A stretch of 64,000 nt of DNA from Rhodamnia argentea (taxonomy: Eukaryota; Streptophyta; Magnoliopsida; Myrtales; Myrtaceae), in NCBI RefSeq assembly GCF_020921035.1, contig NC_063151.1:7750001-7814000 (forward strand). The letters are read 5' to 3'. The position numbers were made by a program, and so were the translations under genes. The notes beneath the pieces are model-generated. The model was not told the DNA's origin, ran no database searches, and worked only from the letters and a program-made list of their open reading frames with translations. Shown here in pieces: positions 50,815 through 63,144 of the stretch (the first letter of the stretch is position 1; each line of letters starts with the position of its first letter).

Positions 50815-51915
50815 ATAGCATGTTTGGTAACGTCTATGTTTCTCCGATTCTATTCCATAGAACAAAAAAGAATCAAAAATATGTTTGATAACGCAAATGA
50901 TTCTGATTATGCTCTCGGGAACACTTTTGGACCAAAAAAAGTTGGTTCTCCAAAAAAATAAAACTTTTGAGAATAAAAAAAGGCAATGATAGTCTTCTCT
51001 CACTTTTGTCGAGCGCCCGTGAGGCGGGTCAACCCGACTTGGTCCTGATAATTTTTTTAATATAAATTTTGGAAATTAATAAAAATAAATAAAGTATAAA
51101 AAATTTGCAAAAAATGTAAAATTCTACAAAAATTCTAAAAAAAATCAGCAAAAATTTCAAAAATTCAAAAAAATTCTCAAAAATTAGAAGATGGGTCATT
51201 TCTAATGATCAATCCTATTTTTGATGATTTTGCCTTCCGATTTCTTCCAAATGGCAATTTTACCCCTCATGGGCAAATCGTTCTAAAAAATCCCAAAAAT
51301 TCTAAAAAATCTAAAAAAGTAGGAAATAGGTTCATTCAATTGGCCATTCCTGTTTTTGATGATTTTTCCTTTTGATTTTCTAAGCCTTGCCTAATTTGTT
51401 GCCGGAATGCCATTCTACATCGGTGACCATTCACATGGTATCTAAGGGTAGAACTAAGCTACATATGAGACAGAGATGGATTTTACTCACTCTGAGCAAT
51501 AAAAGATAATTAAAGTCACCTCTTTTATTCTTGGCATATGCATAGCCTCAAGAGAATCATGAGAAAAATAATAATTTTAGCGTATTATCCTTCCAAGGAA
51601 AAAATATCGAAGCATCCATTTTTTTACCAAAAAGATATCATGGTGCAAGAAGATTGCAATTGTGGGGTTTGAGGAAAGTCATCAAATGTGATTATTTAAT
51701 TATTTTATTAAAATGACAAATTGAGAAAAGAAACTATTTTCCAAAATAGAAATTTTGTGCAATTACCAAACGCGTTTCTATTGCGGGAACATAAATTTTA
51801 TGTTACTAAACACGTTCCGATTCTCTAAAACTTATTCAGGGGGAACAAAAATGAAAAAATTATTTTAATCGGAATCACTTTTTTTTAACAAAAATGTTAC
51901 CAAACAGAGCCCTTA
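50815..51915. mobile_element. Possible TIR element about 1.1 kb
   Basis: The left end has catgtttggtaacgtctatg and the right end, reversed, gggctctgtttggtaacatt. Both are followed by gattc/ggaat-type sequence. The interior is AT-rich with no transposase. Only the outer 20-25 bp are convincingly inverted. Confidence 0.4.
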
Positions 51916-52141
51916 GTTAGCGGGTTTCCAATTTTTATATAAAAAGGTTATAAGAAGAAAACGATTTTCTTGTCTTGTTTAAAGAAACAAATCAAATTGA
52001 TAATACTCCAACAATCAAAAATACATGAACAATGCAGTTGCAACTTTTAAAATAATGGATAGTACTCTCCGACCAAAGAAAAAGATTATGTGAATATTGC
52101 TTCCAAATTTGAAAAAAAAACTTAACAACTCAAAAAAGTAT

Positions 52142-52963
52142 TTGGCTAAGTTGATCGTGCCCCCAAAACAATGATAATGGGACGGTCAGTTTATGGCCAC
52201 AAATTTGATTTGTGGAAATTGGTCACTTGCTTATTCGATTTCAGTATTTTGACTTCACATTTTCCTTTTTCTTTTTCTTTTTACTTTAATTTTTTTATTG
52301 TAAGCTAAAATTGAAAAACAAAATTATAAGATGGCCCCATACAATCAAGGCTCTAATGAAATATATCTAATTGATAACATTCAAATAATAAGTTGCAACT
52401 TTTAAAAGAGTAAATTTTATTCTCCGACCAAATAAAAAGATTATGTGGATATTGTTTCCAAAATTATGAAAAAAATCTTGATGACTTTGTTTGGGTAAGA
52501 GTATCGTCACTCAACGGTGCAACTTGAAATGTACATGTTAGACGTGAATTTTTGGCTGACAAGCATATCTCAAAAATATGTGATGTGTACATATTATACG
52601 TGGACTTTTGGTTGATAAGCATATCACACATATATGTTGTGAGTACATGTCAAACGTGGATTTTTGGGTGATAAGCATATCACTTGAATATGTGATTTGC
52701 ATGGGTCCATCACTCTAATGGATTGTCATTTTAGCTTTTCTCAATTCTCAATAACTCAAAAAATAAAATAGAAACATACTTATACTATATACTTTATCTT
52801 CTAATTTTAGCTTACAATAAAAAGCAAAAAAAAGTAATAAAAAAATAAAATGAGAAGTCAAAATAGTGAAACCGTATTAGCAAGTGATTTTGTTTCTACA
52901 AATCAAAATTATGGCTATAAATTGACTGTTCCACCATCTGACTTTGGGGGACGGCCAAATAAG
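52142..52963. mobile_element. Foldback element with about 170-190-bp inverted arms
   Basis: The left arm (52142-52335) and right arm (about 52790-52963) are inverted copies. Examples are ttttattgtaagctaaaatt against its complement aattttagcttacaataaaa, and caagtgattttgttt against its counterpart. The loop contains a three-unit 56-bp tandem repeat. A 105-bp direct repeat overlaps the left side (about 52046-52150 and 52400-52500: ctccgacca, then aaaaagattatgtg). Confidence 0.75.
52531..52698. repeat. Three-unit 56-bp tandem repeat
   Basis: Units start at 52531, 52587 and 52643. The shared core is gtacat...cgtggatttttgg..gataagcatatca. Units are imperfect. Confidence 0.85.
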
Positions 52964-53623
52964 CAATTTCCCTATAAAAAAAAATAGGTATGTAATTATT
53001 TTGTATGAACTTCCAACTATTGTAGGATTGTGTAATTAATTAAGTCATAACTTTGGAGAAAGGTTCGATAATTTGTGCTTCTTTGATTGCAAGAAAGTAA
53101 GAGGTATTCATTATCATCGAAATGAATGAGTAACCATTTCATTGTGCAACTATTTTGTTATTGAGTTCTAGTTTTAAACTATGGCGGCTCTGATACCACA
53201 TGTAAGTCGTCAAAATCTTTAGAATGGCATCTAAAATCATCGTAGATAGAATCACGAAATAAAGGGAGAATTGGAATGCATTGTTTTTTATGTTGAATAT
53301 GACGATCCAATGCTCGAGCGCTTCTCCTCCATTTCCCTCCAAATCACCGACTATGCATCGAGGTTAGAGGAAGGACTTGAGTTTTATTCATAGAGTTTTT
53401 AGCTATACCCTCTCATCACGGACCGGGTTCAACTCGACCTATACTAAGCAGCTCTCATATTAAACTAATTAAGAATATTTATATTTTTTCTTTATTGGAC
53501 TAATCTTATAAAATGATAATTATAATATTAATTAATGTAGCCCACATTAGAAAAATTCTTATCCCACATCACTTGAATATGCTCGTGTTAAATTTGTTTG
53601 TCATTTGCTTCCGTGAATCAAAG

Positions 53624-53667
53624 AGTTAGCTACTCTTTTGAAAGCGGCAATCGACATGCTAAGCTTT
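53624..53667. repeat. 44-bp dispersed direct repeat, copy 2
   Basis: Same sequence as 50565-50608 apart from one base (ctcttttg against ctctgttg), 3059 bp downstream. Confidence 0.85.
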
Positions 53668-54925
53668 GTATATTTCATGTCTCTTTGTGAGTTTTTTTCT
53701 CACCAAGTTCTCTATCTAATTAAGTAATGATGTATGAAAAGTAAGAAAAGAACTCTATAAATATTTTACAATTACTTATTGATGACATGGCAAATTTGTT
53801 TTGATTGTGCCATTCATAGCTATGGGCAGAGGACCCCAAGAAATGTTATCTACAGAGTAAAATCTATGAATGATATCACTTTATAGACTACATTTATCAA
53901 AGTGCAAGAAACGGGGGAGATTAGAACCTTGATGTGCTCGACATTGGCTTTACCTTTACTTTTTGTGCCTTTGTAAGTTGGGAAGGAGTGTTTTAAGTGT
54001 GTTTATTTCAGAAAAAATATTATGATAAACAACAATGTTTTTCAGGAGATTGTTTTTCAAGAAAATATTCCTTCCAAGAAGATATTCCCCCATTTTCATG
54101 TTAAAAAATCTAATATATCAATTTTAAGCATTTTTTTTTTTTTTTTGTGGCAAATGGATTTCCGTTGACTAATCATTTTCAGCAAATCAAATGCATGAAA
54201 GTTCAAAAAATTTCCCGAAAAATTCTTTCATTTCATGATAAAAGAAAATGCAATCGGGAAATCATTTTTCAGAAAAAAAAAAACACTTTCCCCTTGTCAA
54301 GTTGGAAAATTAATTTTTTCTTAACTATAAGCATGCATATTTTATTTGATCATAAGTGATTTTACGTTGATTGATTATTTTCAGCCTACCAAACGCATTG
54401 AAGTTTAAAAAATTAATTCTTGAAAAATTCTTTCATTCAAATAAACACACATTTAGTAAACATTGACTTGGATATAAATACCATCTCAATCATTAATACC
54501 ATGAGATTTGAATCACACTTATGATGCGTTTATTTCGCTGAAAACTTCATTATGTATGAACATATTTTCTATAGAAATCATTTTTTAAAAAATATTTTTT
54601 CTTCATTTATATGGTTATTTAGGAAAAGTGATTTCTTTCATATGAGAAGGAAAAGTCGTTCCCTCCTCACCTAATCTAAGCTTGTTGTTGTCAATCTCTA
54701 AAAAAAAAATTCATTAGTTTTTCATCATCAAAATATCGAAAAATCGAAAAATAATTCTTCTTTAAATAGACGGACCCTTAAAAATCTATATTAGGACAAT
54801 TTTTGTTTTTGTTTTTTTGGTCAGATAGATTATGACAGTTCAGACGGATATAATTTATCCTGATCCATAAATTTCTTAGATAAAGTTGGGGAATGCCATT
54901 ATCCAGATTTGAACAACAAAGGCAC
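53668..54925. other. AT-rich intergenic with foldback-like relics
   Basis: Near 53997 and 54452 the inverted pair gtgtgtttatttc / aaataaacacac brackets about 460 bp of aaaattctttcatt-type repeats, suggesting a small MITE. A similar pattern follows to 54790. No gene is seen. Confidence 0.4.
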
Positions 54926-54928
54926 TGC

Positions 54929-54934
54929 CACGTG
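54929..54934. promoter_or_regulatory. G-box (CACGTG) upstream of psbR
   Basis: A palindromic CACGTG about 125 bp before the start codon, followed by the ACGT-core sequence acgtggacgtcac at 54960-54972. A TATA-like tattaaa is at 55006-55012. G-boxes are typical of light-regulated photosystem genes. Function here is inferred. Confidence 0.6.
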
Positions 54935-55057
54935 TGATCCTGTAATTTTCTTGTCGCTTACGTGGACGTCACTGTACTCGAGCATTCTGGATCCTTGATC
55001 CACAGTATTAAAGAGCGGGCGTGTGTGCGTGCAGGAGAGCGAGAGAAGCAAGCAATA

Positions 55058-57276
55058 ATGGCAGCCGCAGCGATGTGGTCAATGAGCCTGAAAGCACCAG
55101 CCCCGTTCGCCGTGGAGAGATCAACATCAGCGAGAGGCCTTCCTTCTCTTGCCCGCACTTCTCAGCTCAAGGTCGAGGCCAGTGGTAAGAAGATCAACAC
55201 CGCCAAACCATATGGTACCCTCCCCTGTCTTGCTCTGTTTAACGAGGTGCGAGAATCAGCGTTAGGAACTTGGAATTGAGTTCTTCTCATTCGTGTCTGG
55301 CGTGACAAATCTATGGCAGGTATCAATGGTGGCATGGTCTTGAGGGATGGAGCGGATGCATCAGGCAGGAAGGGGAAGGTTGGTACTTAACTTGGATTGG
55401 ATGGTTACTTTTTGTTTCACCGTTCAGCTTTGTAGAACCCCAGATCAAAGCCAACGCCTTTCCTTTTAGATCAGTAAGCACGGAGCGAATACATACATGA
55501 TATTCTAACGAACCTTATACCTACGTCCATTAGTTGACGATGTCTCGTCCACTTTGGATGAAGTACTTTGAAAGCGTCACGTAGAAAACTAACCAAGCGG
55601 TTCCCAGGAAGACTTAATGTTGCACATGTCTTAGGATTAAGGCTGTCTGTAGCAGAGCTGTTGCCACGTAACAAATATACTCGAAGCCCTGTCAGCTTGA
55701 TGCCTTTTGTAACGATATTCGAAGCGTCACGCTGGATTTCCCTTTTCACTTTCTAATGGTCGGCATCTATGGAAATGCTTGAATTCATGGGAAGGGCGTG
55801 TACCAGTTTGTGGACAAATATGGTGCCAATGTCGACGGATACAGGTTAGCATGTTTCTTCTGTTACTTCCCTCCCTTTTTTCCTTCCGGGTGTCTGGATG
55901 AGTCTCTCTTCGGTGTCCAATTTTCTGTAATGGGCTTTAACCGAATGACCCAATTTTTTTTATTTATATTTTGTAATAGAGATTTGTGAAGTTGATAATG
56001 TAACAATATAATAGATTTAATATGGGTCGAAAATGAATTTAAGTGTATGATTTATTTTTAAAAATATAAAAATGGTTAGCTGATCGCCCGCTGCCCCCTC
56101 AATTGTCGCCTTTCACTACTAGTCCCTGTCGCCGTTCGCCGTCACCTGCCACTATCGCCATCATCACCACCATCTCCGTCGGTCGCCGGAGAAAAATAAA
56201 ATTAAATTAAAAAACATTTTTAATGATGAAATATTTGTGAATAAATAATATTCTTTTAAAAAATTAATTATTAGATTTTTTATTACATGATAATATTTTA
56301 GTATATATATATATATATAGAGTAAATGAATTACATAGATTTTTTTAAATATTAGTGTGATTTAATAATATGGGTCAAAAAGGATCGGGTCAAGTATGGG
56401 TCAATTACAGATTGGGTATGGATAATTGAATATAGGTGAAAATGGATTAGAAGGATATATTCGACTCGATCCGATCCACACATTTGAAACCTCTAGCTTT
56501 ACCGAAGGTGGACTATAACAAAATAAGGTGCTGGGCCATGGAGCAGAGAATGGAAACGAGGCTAACTTTTAGGCTACCATGAGCTTCTCTTTTAAGGTTT
56601 TTGAGAGCGAAACACAAGACCTCTCGTAAAGTGTAGACCGAGAGGCGAGAAGCACATCTGTGGTTTGTGTAATTCTCATCTCGTGGATGGTGGAGGCAGA
56701 AGTTTCATGCTCATTTGAGTGACGAGGAACATATTTATCGGAGCGAGATCGTTTATCGTTTATTATCCAAGAGAAAAAGCTTGATGGATAGATACTGAAT
56801 TATTATTAGCTCAAGCTCCCAAATCAGAAAGAAGGATATTTGCCTCGCTGCATTTCTAACTGTAGTTTTTAGCATCTTGCGCAGGTTGCCTGCTGCCTCT
56901 CCTACTGCTACGTATTTTTTGTCGTTTGATGTTACATGACATGCATGGACAGATTTCCTTGTATATTGGTTTTTGCCCCACTTCTAACTAAGCCCTTGTT
57001 TGCTTCGTTACCATTTGTACAGCCCCATATACTCACCTGAAGAATGGTCTCCCAGTGGGGATGTCTATGTTGGAGGTTAGTAGATCTTATCCTACCAATT
57101 ACATTGCCAATGCCTAAGCGTTCAGGCTCGGAATTTAAATTTGATGATTATCAATGTTAAGTGCCTACAATTATGTTCCAGGTACGACGGGATTGACCAT
57201 TTGGGCTGTCACTCTGGCCGGTCTTCTCGCTGGAGGGGCTCTTCTTGTTTACAACACCAGCGCTTTGGTACAGTAA
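55058..57276 (+). CDS. psbR: Photosystem II 10 kDa protein PsbR
   Basis: Five exons: 55058-55214, 55320-55378, 55795-55844, 57023-57075 and 57182-57276, in phase, giving 137 residues. PsbR is a nuclear-encoded thylakoid protein near the oxygen-evolving complex that helps assemble or stabilise its extrinsic subunits. Residues 1 to about 40 are a Ser/Ala/Arg-rich transit peptide (ending near LKVEAS), followed by [14 protein letters not shown]. The conserved lumenal part has [31 protein letters not shown] and [12 protein letters not shown], each encoded across exon joins. One C-terminal membrane helix ([19 protein letters not shown]) is followed by NTSALVQ, where the family usually ends ALAQ. 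Intron 3 is long (1178 bp) and carries repeat-like sequence. Confidence 0.96.
55960..56510. mobile_element. Repeat-derived sequence within psbR intron 3
   Basis: Contains gggtc/ggatcgggtc motifs at 56372-56475 of the kind seen at 50094-50190, a GC-rich tcgccgt...caccatctccgtcggtcgccgg block (56085-56180) and an (AT) run at 56301-56318. Boundaries are not resolved. Confidence 0.35.
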
Positions 57277-58436
57277 AACTGGCACAGCGTGAATCAATTC
57301 TCGCTGTTATATGTAGCTGCTGTAAGAATAATCTTAAGGTTACTGTACTTCGTCCTTATGTACTGCCAAGGGTCGTGAGAAACCTTATGTACTGCCAAGG
57401 GTCAGGAGAAACCTTGTGTCTTGTGAAGTGTTGAGAATGCATCGTTTATGGTCTAACCTTGTTTGGCCAGGAACGTCCAATGATCTTTTTGCTCATCTGT
57501 GTCGTAGATAAGAAGATGTGAAACATTGGGAATGAGCGAGTTCATCTTCAGAACAAGAAATCAAAGGATCGGTCTAAAACTCCTTGAACTCCTCTTATCA
57601 AGGAGTGTCGTACTATTGCGCAATTTCCCTGATGGTTGAGGGGAAAACTGGAGTCAAGTGAAGAAGTCTGAGCAAGCTCCTGTCTTTTCTTGTTCTTGAC
57701 TTTACCCACTTTTGAATCTGACATTAATGCAATTCACAAGATAATCACACGACAGACAAGTGAAATACCAATGGGAGGAAATAGACGTGGCCATAAGTTT
57801 TCTGTTTTGCATCTATAGTAGCTTTTTCAGATTTCACATGTTAACTACTCTCTTTCCACTTTTCTTTCGGGTAGGCAGCTCTTTTCATCTCTTTACAGCC
57901 TTTTCATCTCTTTACAGAGTATATAAAGTAGTACAATAGAAAGAAAGATCACGGAAAAGAATGAAAAAAAAGTTAAAACAAGTCATTGACGCCCTCAGAC
58001 GAATAGCAAAAGGGTGCAAATCGGAGTGCATGTGTCTGACTGGTTAAGAGGTTTGTCATCATCATTACTTGAGGCAAAATAATAGCAATGAATCGAGAAA
58101 GAAACTCAATATCACAAATTGTTTTTGGGCAAAAGGAGTCAAGCCCTACCATCCTAACATCTATGGACCGCTCTTGATTTAAATTGCATAAAGCCTGGAA
58201 TCGAGCAACTCGGAGCTTCTGCCACTAAAGTTCCACGAATTCTCGCATTTTCAGCCACTTCAAGCCCTTCCAAATTATGAGAATTTACCAGTCAACCATC
58301 AGCAGGGCTCGCGAAACCGTAGTGGTCCACGGAGGAATCTTATATTGAAATGTGCTCGGACGCACTTCATAGTTCCTGTGGTCCATTCTAAGACATCCAT
58401 GAACTGACCACACGATCTCCATCTCATTGGACTTCC
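57277..58436. other. psbR 3' flank and convergent intergenic region
   Basis: No gene is seen. A two-unit 29-bp tandem repeat (ccttatgtactgccaagggt...) is at 57354-57411, and a two-unit 19-bp repeat (cttttcatctctttacag) at 57881-57917. The psbR and recA transcripts converge here. Confidence 0.6.
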
Positions 58437-61400
58437 TCAGATGTCTTCTTCTTGAAGGGGCATGGGCAAGTTCTTACCATGAGGAGATCCCACCAGGCCA
58501 ATGCCCTCTGCCATCCTCAGCCGAACCATCTGACGTGCCGAAATGAAGACCGTTTCCGAAAATCATTCAAACAATAGCAACTTAGCCATATGTTTAACCA
58601 AAAAGGAAAGGGCATGGCGTGAATGAACAATTGTCCAGCTCCACTAAACATCACAAGCAGATATTAACAAGGAAAGGAAGATCAGCAGCATCATACCTTC
58701 TCTATCTCCTCATGTAAAGGAGGGTTTTCTCTCAGGTATTGCAATGCTTTGTCTCGTCCCTGCCCCAATCTTTTGCAGAAATAAATAGCAGTAGAAAGCC
58801 AATTAGCAATAGCAATTGTGCTTTTCAAGAGAAGTAGATAGATCCTCTACTGTTAGAAACTGGACAAATTCCCAAAATCTCATAACAAACAGAGGACTAA
58901 GTGTTTCTACTCAATGAGCAAATTCCTACAAGTTGATATTCTCATTGCCAGCAATCAAAGAATGATGGAACACGGGAAAGGAAATGGGTTTCTGGTGTTC
59001 TAGTAAGCAGACAAAGTCAATCATCAATAACATAGTGCACTGGAGGAAACAGCATCCTTGCCAAGGATGAAAGAAGTTGAGAAAGTAGGTGTTGCTCAAA
59101 ATTGAAAGTACTATGTCTGCTTCAAGTCACATCCAAGAGAGACTCATAATGGCAGTGCCTGTCCCAGAAGTATATTAAAAGGAGAAGTTTACAATTGTAG
59201 AAAAAAGGGTTTTTTGGTGAAATAAAAAGTTCAGATATTAACCTATGGTCCCCATAACTATACCAAGCACCCTTCTTAGCCACGACATCCATCATTTCAG
59301 CACAATCCAAAATGCATCCCTGCACGTCAAAGTACTATATCATTCAAAGCTCAAATATGATGCATTGGCAAAGACAAGTTTTCGTAATAAAACACTAACC
59401 AGTTTACCCACTCCCTCACCGAATATTATTTCAAATTCAGCCTGCTTGTATGGCCTTGACACCTGCAACAGATTTACAATTATTAAGGACAGTAGATCTC
59501 CATTCAAATGGACAAAATTGTTAAGGAGATAAAAGTTCAGATGACAATCTAGATATCTGAGGCTGGAATACCTTACTCTTTTGCACTCTCACTCGAACAC
59601 GAACTCCAATTTCTTCATCAGCCTACAATAGCCCATAGTTGGTCTCATACATTTTACTTTTGCACGTATATGAATCAATGAGATAGCTAATCAAAGGAAA
59701 GGGGTTAAGTAAACAGATAAGACTACAAAATGGAGTCTATCATACTTACAGACTTAATCTTTCCAGTTGAACGTATTTCTAGGCGAACTGAGGCAAAAAA
59801 CTTTAGTGCTATTCCTCCACTGGTAACTTCAGGATTCCCATAGTACACACCAATCTAATACAAAAATAAAGGCTTTACTTAGCTCTATGGAAAAATCAAT
59901 CATGACCAGTGTTGTTAAATATGCACGGTGTGCAAACTGGTTAGGTTGGTGGTTCATGGAAAAACGGTTGTTAATCCTTGACAAGAACGGTTTATAAGAG
60001 AAAGTTGGACCTGACCTAAGTGCAATTGGTTTCACCAGCTAGCACACAGATCATCACTACAATGGCAAACACTATTGAGAAAACTCAAAAGGAATGTTGA
60101 ATGATGACCTAAGGAATGTTCAATTCTTGTGATTGGAGAAAGTTCAACAGTCTTCAATCACAAGAGTTACGATGTTCTCCAGATGCAAAGACGACAACAT
60201 AGTATAATACACATATATGAACCATTCATACCTTATATCTTATCTGATTTAAAAATATTAGGGTACATCCAGCTTTAGAGGCATTTCCAGACATCTTACG
60301 CAAAGCTTGACTCATCAGCCGGGCTTGCAAACCCATCTGCTGCATTCCTATCTCGCCCTATTATAAGAAAAAAGTGACACAGTGCTACGGCAATTTTTAC
60401 ATTAAAAACAACCAAAGGAAATAAAGCAAGATAGCCACCTCAATCTCCGCTCGTGGAGTGAGCGCAGAGACAGAATCAACGCAGATAAGATCTACTGCTC
60501 CAGAGCGGCACATACGATCTGCAACTGCAAGGATTGGCGAGAAAAATTTGTTCATGCGTAGTGAGCTCAAAGAGAAAATATACCAAGCATCATTTCTATG
60601 ATCCTTCTTTTTGTCAGATTGAGAAGACTATCTAGCCAAAGTTACAATGCGAAGGAGGACATGTTACTCTCTAATGCCATTTCCCCATGATCAGGTTGGC
60701 ACACAATCAAATTTTCTACATCCACTCCCAAGGCTTTAGAATATGCTGGATCAAAAGCATGCTCTGCATCAACAAGCATTGCATTGCCTCCTAGTTTCTG
60801 CAACATTAGCACATAAAAGCTGAATGTTGGTTTTAAAATAGACATTGCCATTGATAAGCATTGTGCTCTGGGACCAAAGATAAGTGATAACATTAAATTG
60901 GGAGGAAAAAAAGAGTATATTATCAAACCTGAACTTCAGCAATTGCATGGAGTGCTAGGGTGGTCTTTCCACTACTTTCTGGTCCAAAAATCTGTACAAA
61001 TAAAAAGGATGCAGTTTCGATACATTTTAGTGGAGATTTGCCACACAGGAAAGGAGGAAGAGAAGCTGCACCAATGTCAATGACACGTAGGCAATGGGAA
61101 AAAGCATAATCCAATTCTCAATCTCAAACTCTAACAAGCATTGTTCTCTCCGATGCATCGGGACAATACAAGACGAAATCATTGTCCAGATATGTCTTAC
61201 TAAATCAGATACGGCATTTTGGTCACGTAGCTAATCGAAAAAGTGCTGCCTAGCTATCTCAGAATATTCCTCATCAGCGAATAATTCCAAATTTCAAAGG
61301 CTAAAACCTTTTCAACAAAAGCCAAAGTGCTGCCCAGCTAATAAGCATAGATACGGAGAACTCATCCTAGGCGGAAAAACTCACAATTAGAATGTAGAAA

Positions 61401-63144
61401 GCAGAAGCCTTGCGCAGAAATTCCAAAACGCTTAATTTTTGAAATCATTCTCCCATAATAAGTGCCCGCAATGGCCTGATTAAAAAGCTGTTCAACATTG
61501 AGATTAATGAGCCTAACAACACCCTAATTTTCCTATTTATGAATACCTATTGACTACCGACTAATATCCATAAACATACTAAAACAGACGCATTAATAAG
61601 TAATCAACTTCATGCTGATTATCAGCTTCTCTATAACACATTGTTTAGCCCCGCACAATTGACTTTAAAGATCATTTCGGAAGAAGCAACCACAACAATA
61701 TTCTGTGTCCTATACATGGCCGGATAAACTAAGAGCTACATATGGTGGGGACTTCATGATAAGATAAATGCATAGACAGAGAAGCAATACCTCTACAATT
61801 CTTCCTTTGGGAAGGCCTCCACCTAAAGCTAAATCTAGAGTCAAACATCCACTAGGAAATGTCTCACTGTCTTGAAAGAGAGAAAGCAAGTGTAAGCATA
61901 CTTCACTAAAACATCGCAACCATATAATGCAATGTAACTACACCATGGAGGCTGAAGAGTGAACAGCACAGAAAATGACATTGCACAACCACGTATAGCA
62001 ACTCCAACATGGCATCAGGTAATGCACCTGCTAACATTCTATGAATCACACACGTAAAAAAGCTGAAATAGATAGAAGGAGGAAACATAGCAAAGAAGAG
62101 ATCACGTACACCAGCGCACCACCAGCACTGCCCAGCCTCGTAACGCTTCCTTTTCCAAAGGAGTTGTTTATGTCATTCATTGCAGCTTCCAAAGCTTTTT
62201 GCTAGAAATCATAAAACGAAAAAGGTCCATATCAGAAGCAGTCTTTAAAGAATGACAAGGCGTAACAAATGCCACCTAAATTCATGATCATGCTTTAGTA
62301 GATAAATGAAAGATGATACAGGACTAGTTTTTAAAGATAGTAGCACCCTATCCAAATTACAGTCGACGAGGTCCTTAGTACGCGGTCTTGTTTTCCATTG
62401 GCAGATTAATAATCGTAGAAATTGATAACAGCTGTATTACAATGCAGTGGCCTCTTTAACAGGCCTGTTCCGTGATAAGGAAAATGGGATAAAATCCCAT
62501 GATAGCAAATCGCTCAATGTGACCTAGTATATTGGTGCTAGTAACATTTTTTGTAACTTTCCAGACGGATTGAGTGATCGTCATGGACCCTAGAAAACAT
62601 TTCTTTTAGCTTATCAAGGCAATGAAGCTAGCAAGACAATATAGCAACAAGCAAGCAGAACGCATCATAGTGCAAAATCCTATGCCCATCCAAGTTGCCC
62701 TCTTGCAATCATCCTGTTCTGAAGGGGAAACGCACGAGGGTCACCCCTTGAACAAGAAAATAGACAGTCCAAAACGTCTGCTCCTCCTAAAAACCGAAAG
62801 TTAGCATCATCTTTCTCACAGTATTGCACGATTTCTGGAGAATATGAGCGAGGTCCAACGAAAACACAACTGAGACTGTTTACCATTCGGTGTCTTTGTC
62901 TTACCCGGTCGAGGAAGCGTGAGTCCGGGTCGAAAGGGAGGGCGGAACCATTCACTCTGCCTTCGAGCTCACACTGAACGTTGAGCTTCGGTTTGACTGA
63001 TTTGGCGAGGAGGCGAGCGCGGGAAGCTCTGAATCGCGGCGCATAGACGAGTGGCCTGGTTTTGAGAGCAGCGGCAAACTGGAGCTTCAGAGAACATGCC
63101 GCGTCCGTGCTCGGAGCAATTGCGCGGGAATTCAAAAGCTCCAT
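58437..63144 (-). CDS. recA: Chloroplast RecA recombinase
   Basis: Thirteen exons on the minus strand: 63144-62905, 62201-62110, 61866-61791, 60991-60929, 60797-60668, 60524-60439, 60357-60232, 59854-59750, 59622-59572, 59462-59400, 59319-59243, 58769-58697 and 58529-58437, giving 424 residues. This bacterial-type RecA pairs homologous DNA in plastid recombination repair. Residues 1 to about 60 are an Arg/Ser/Ala-rich transit peptide. The core has [11 protein letters not shown], Walker A GPESSGKT at 139-146, the catalytic glutamate E169 in VDAEHAFDP, Walker B LICVD at 213-217 and the DNA-binding L2-side FLNQIR at 264-269. Further on come [16 protein letters not shown] and [14 protein letters not shown]. 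The end is the plant-type MPLQEEDI. The start is the first ATG in frame. Confidence 0.96.
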
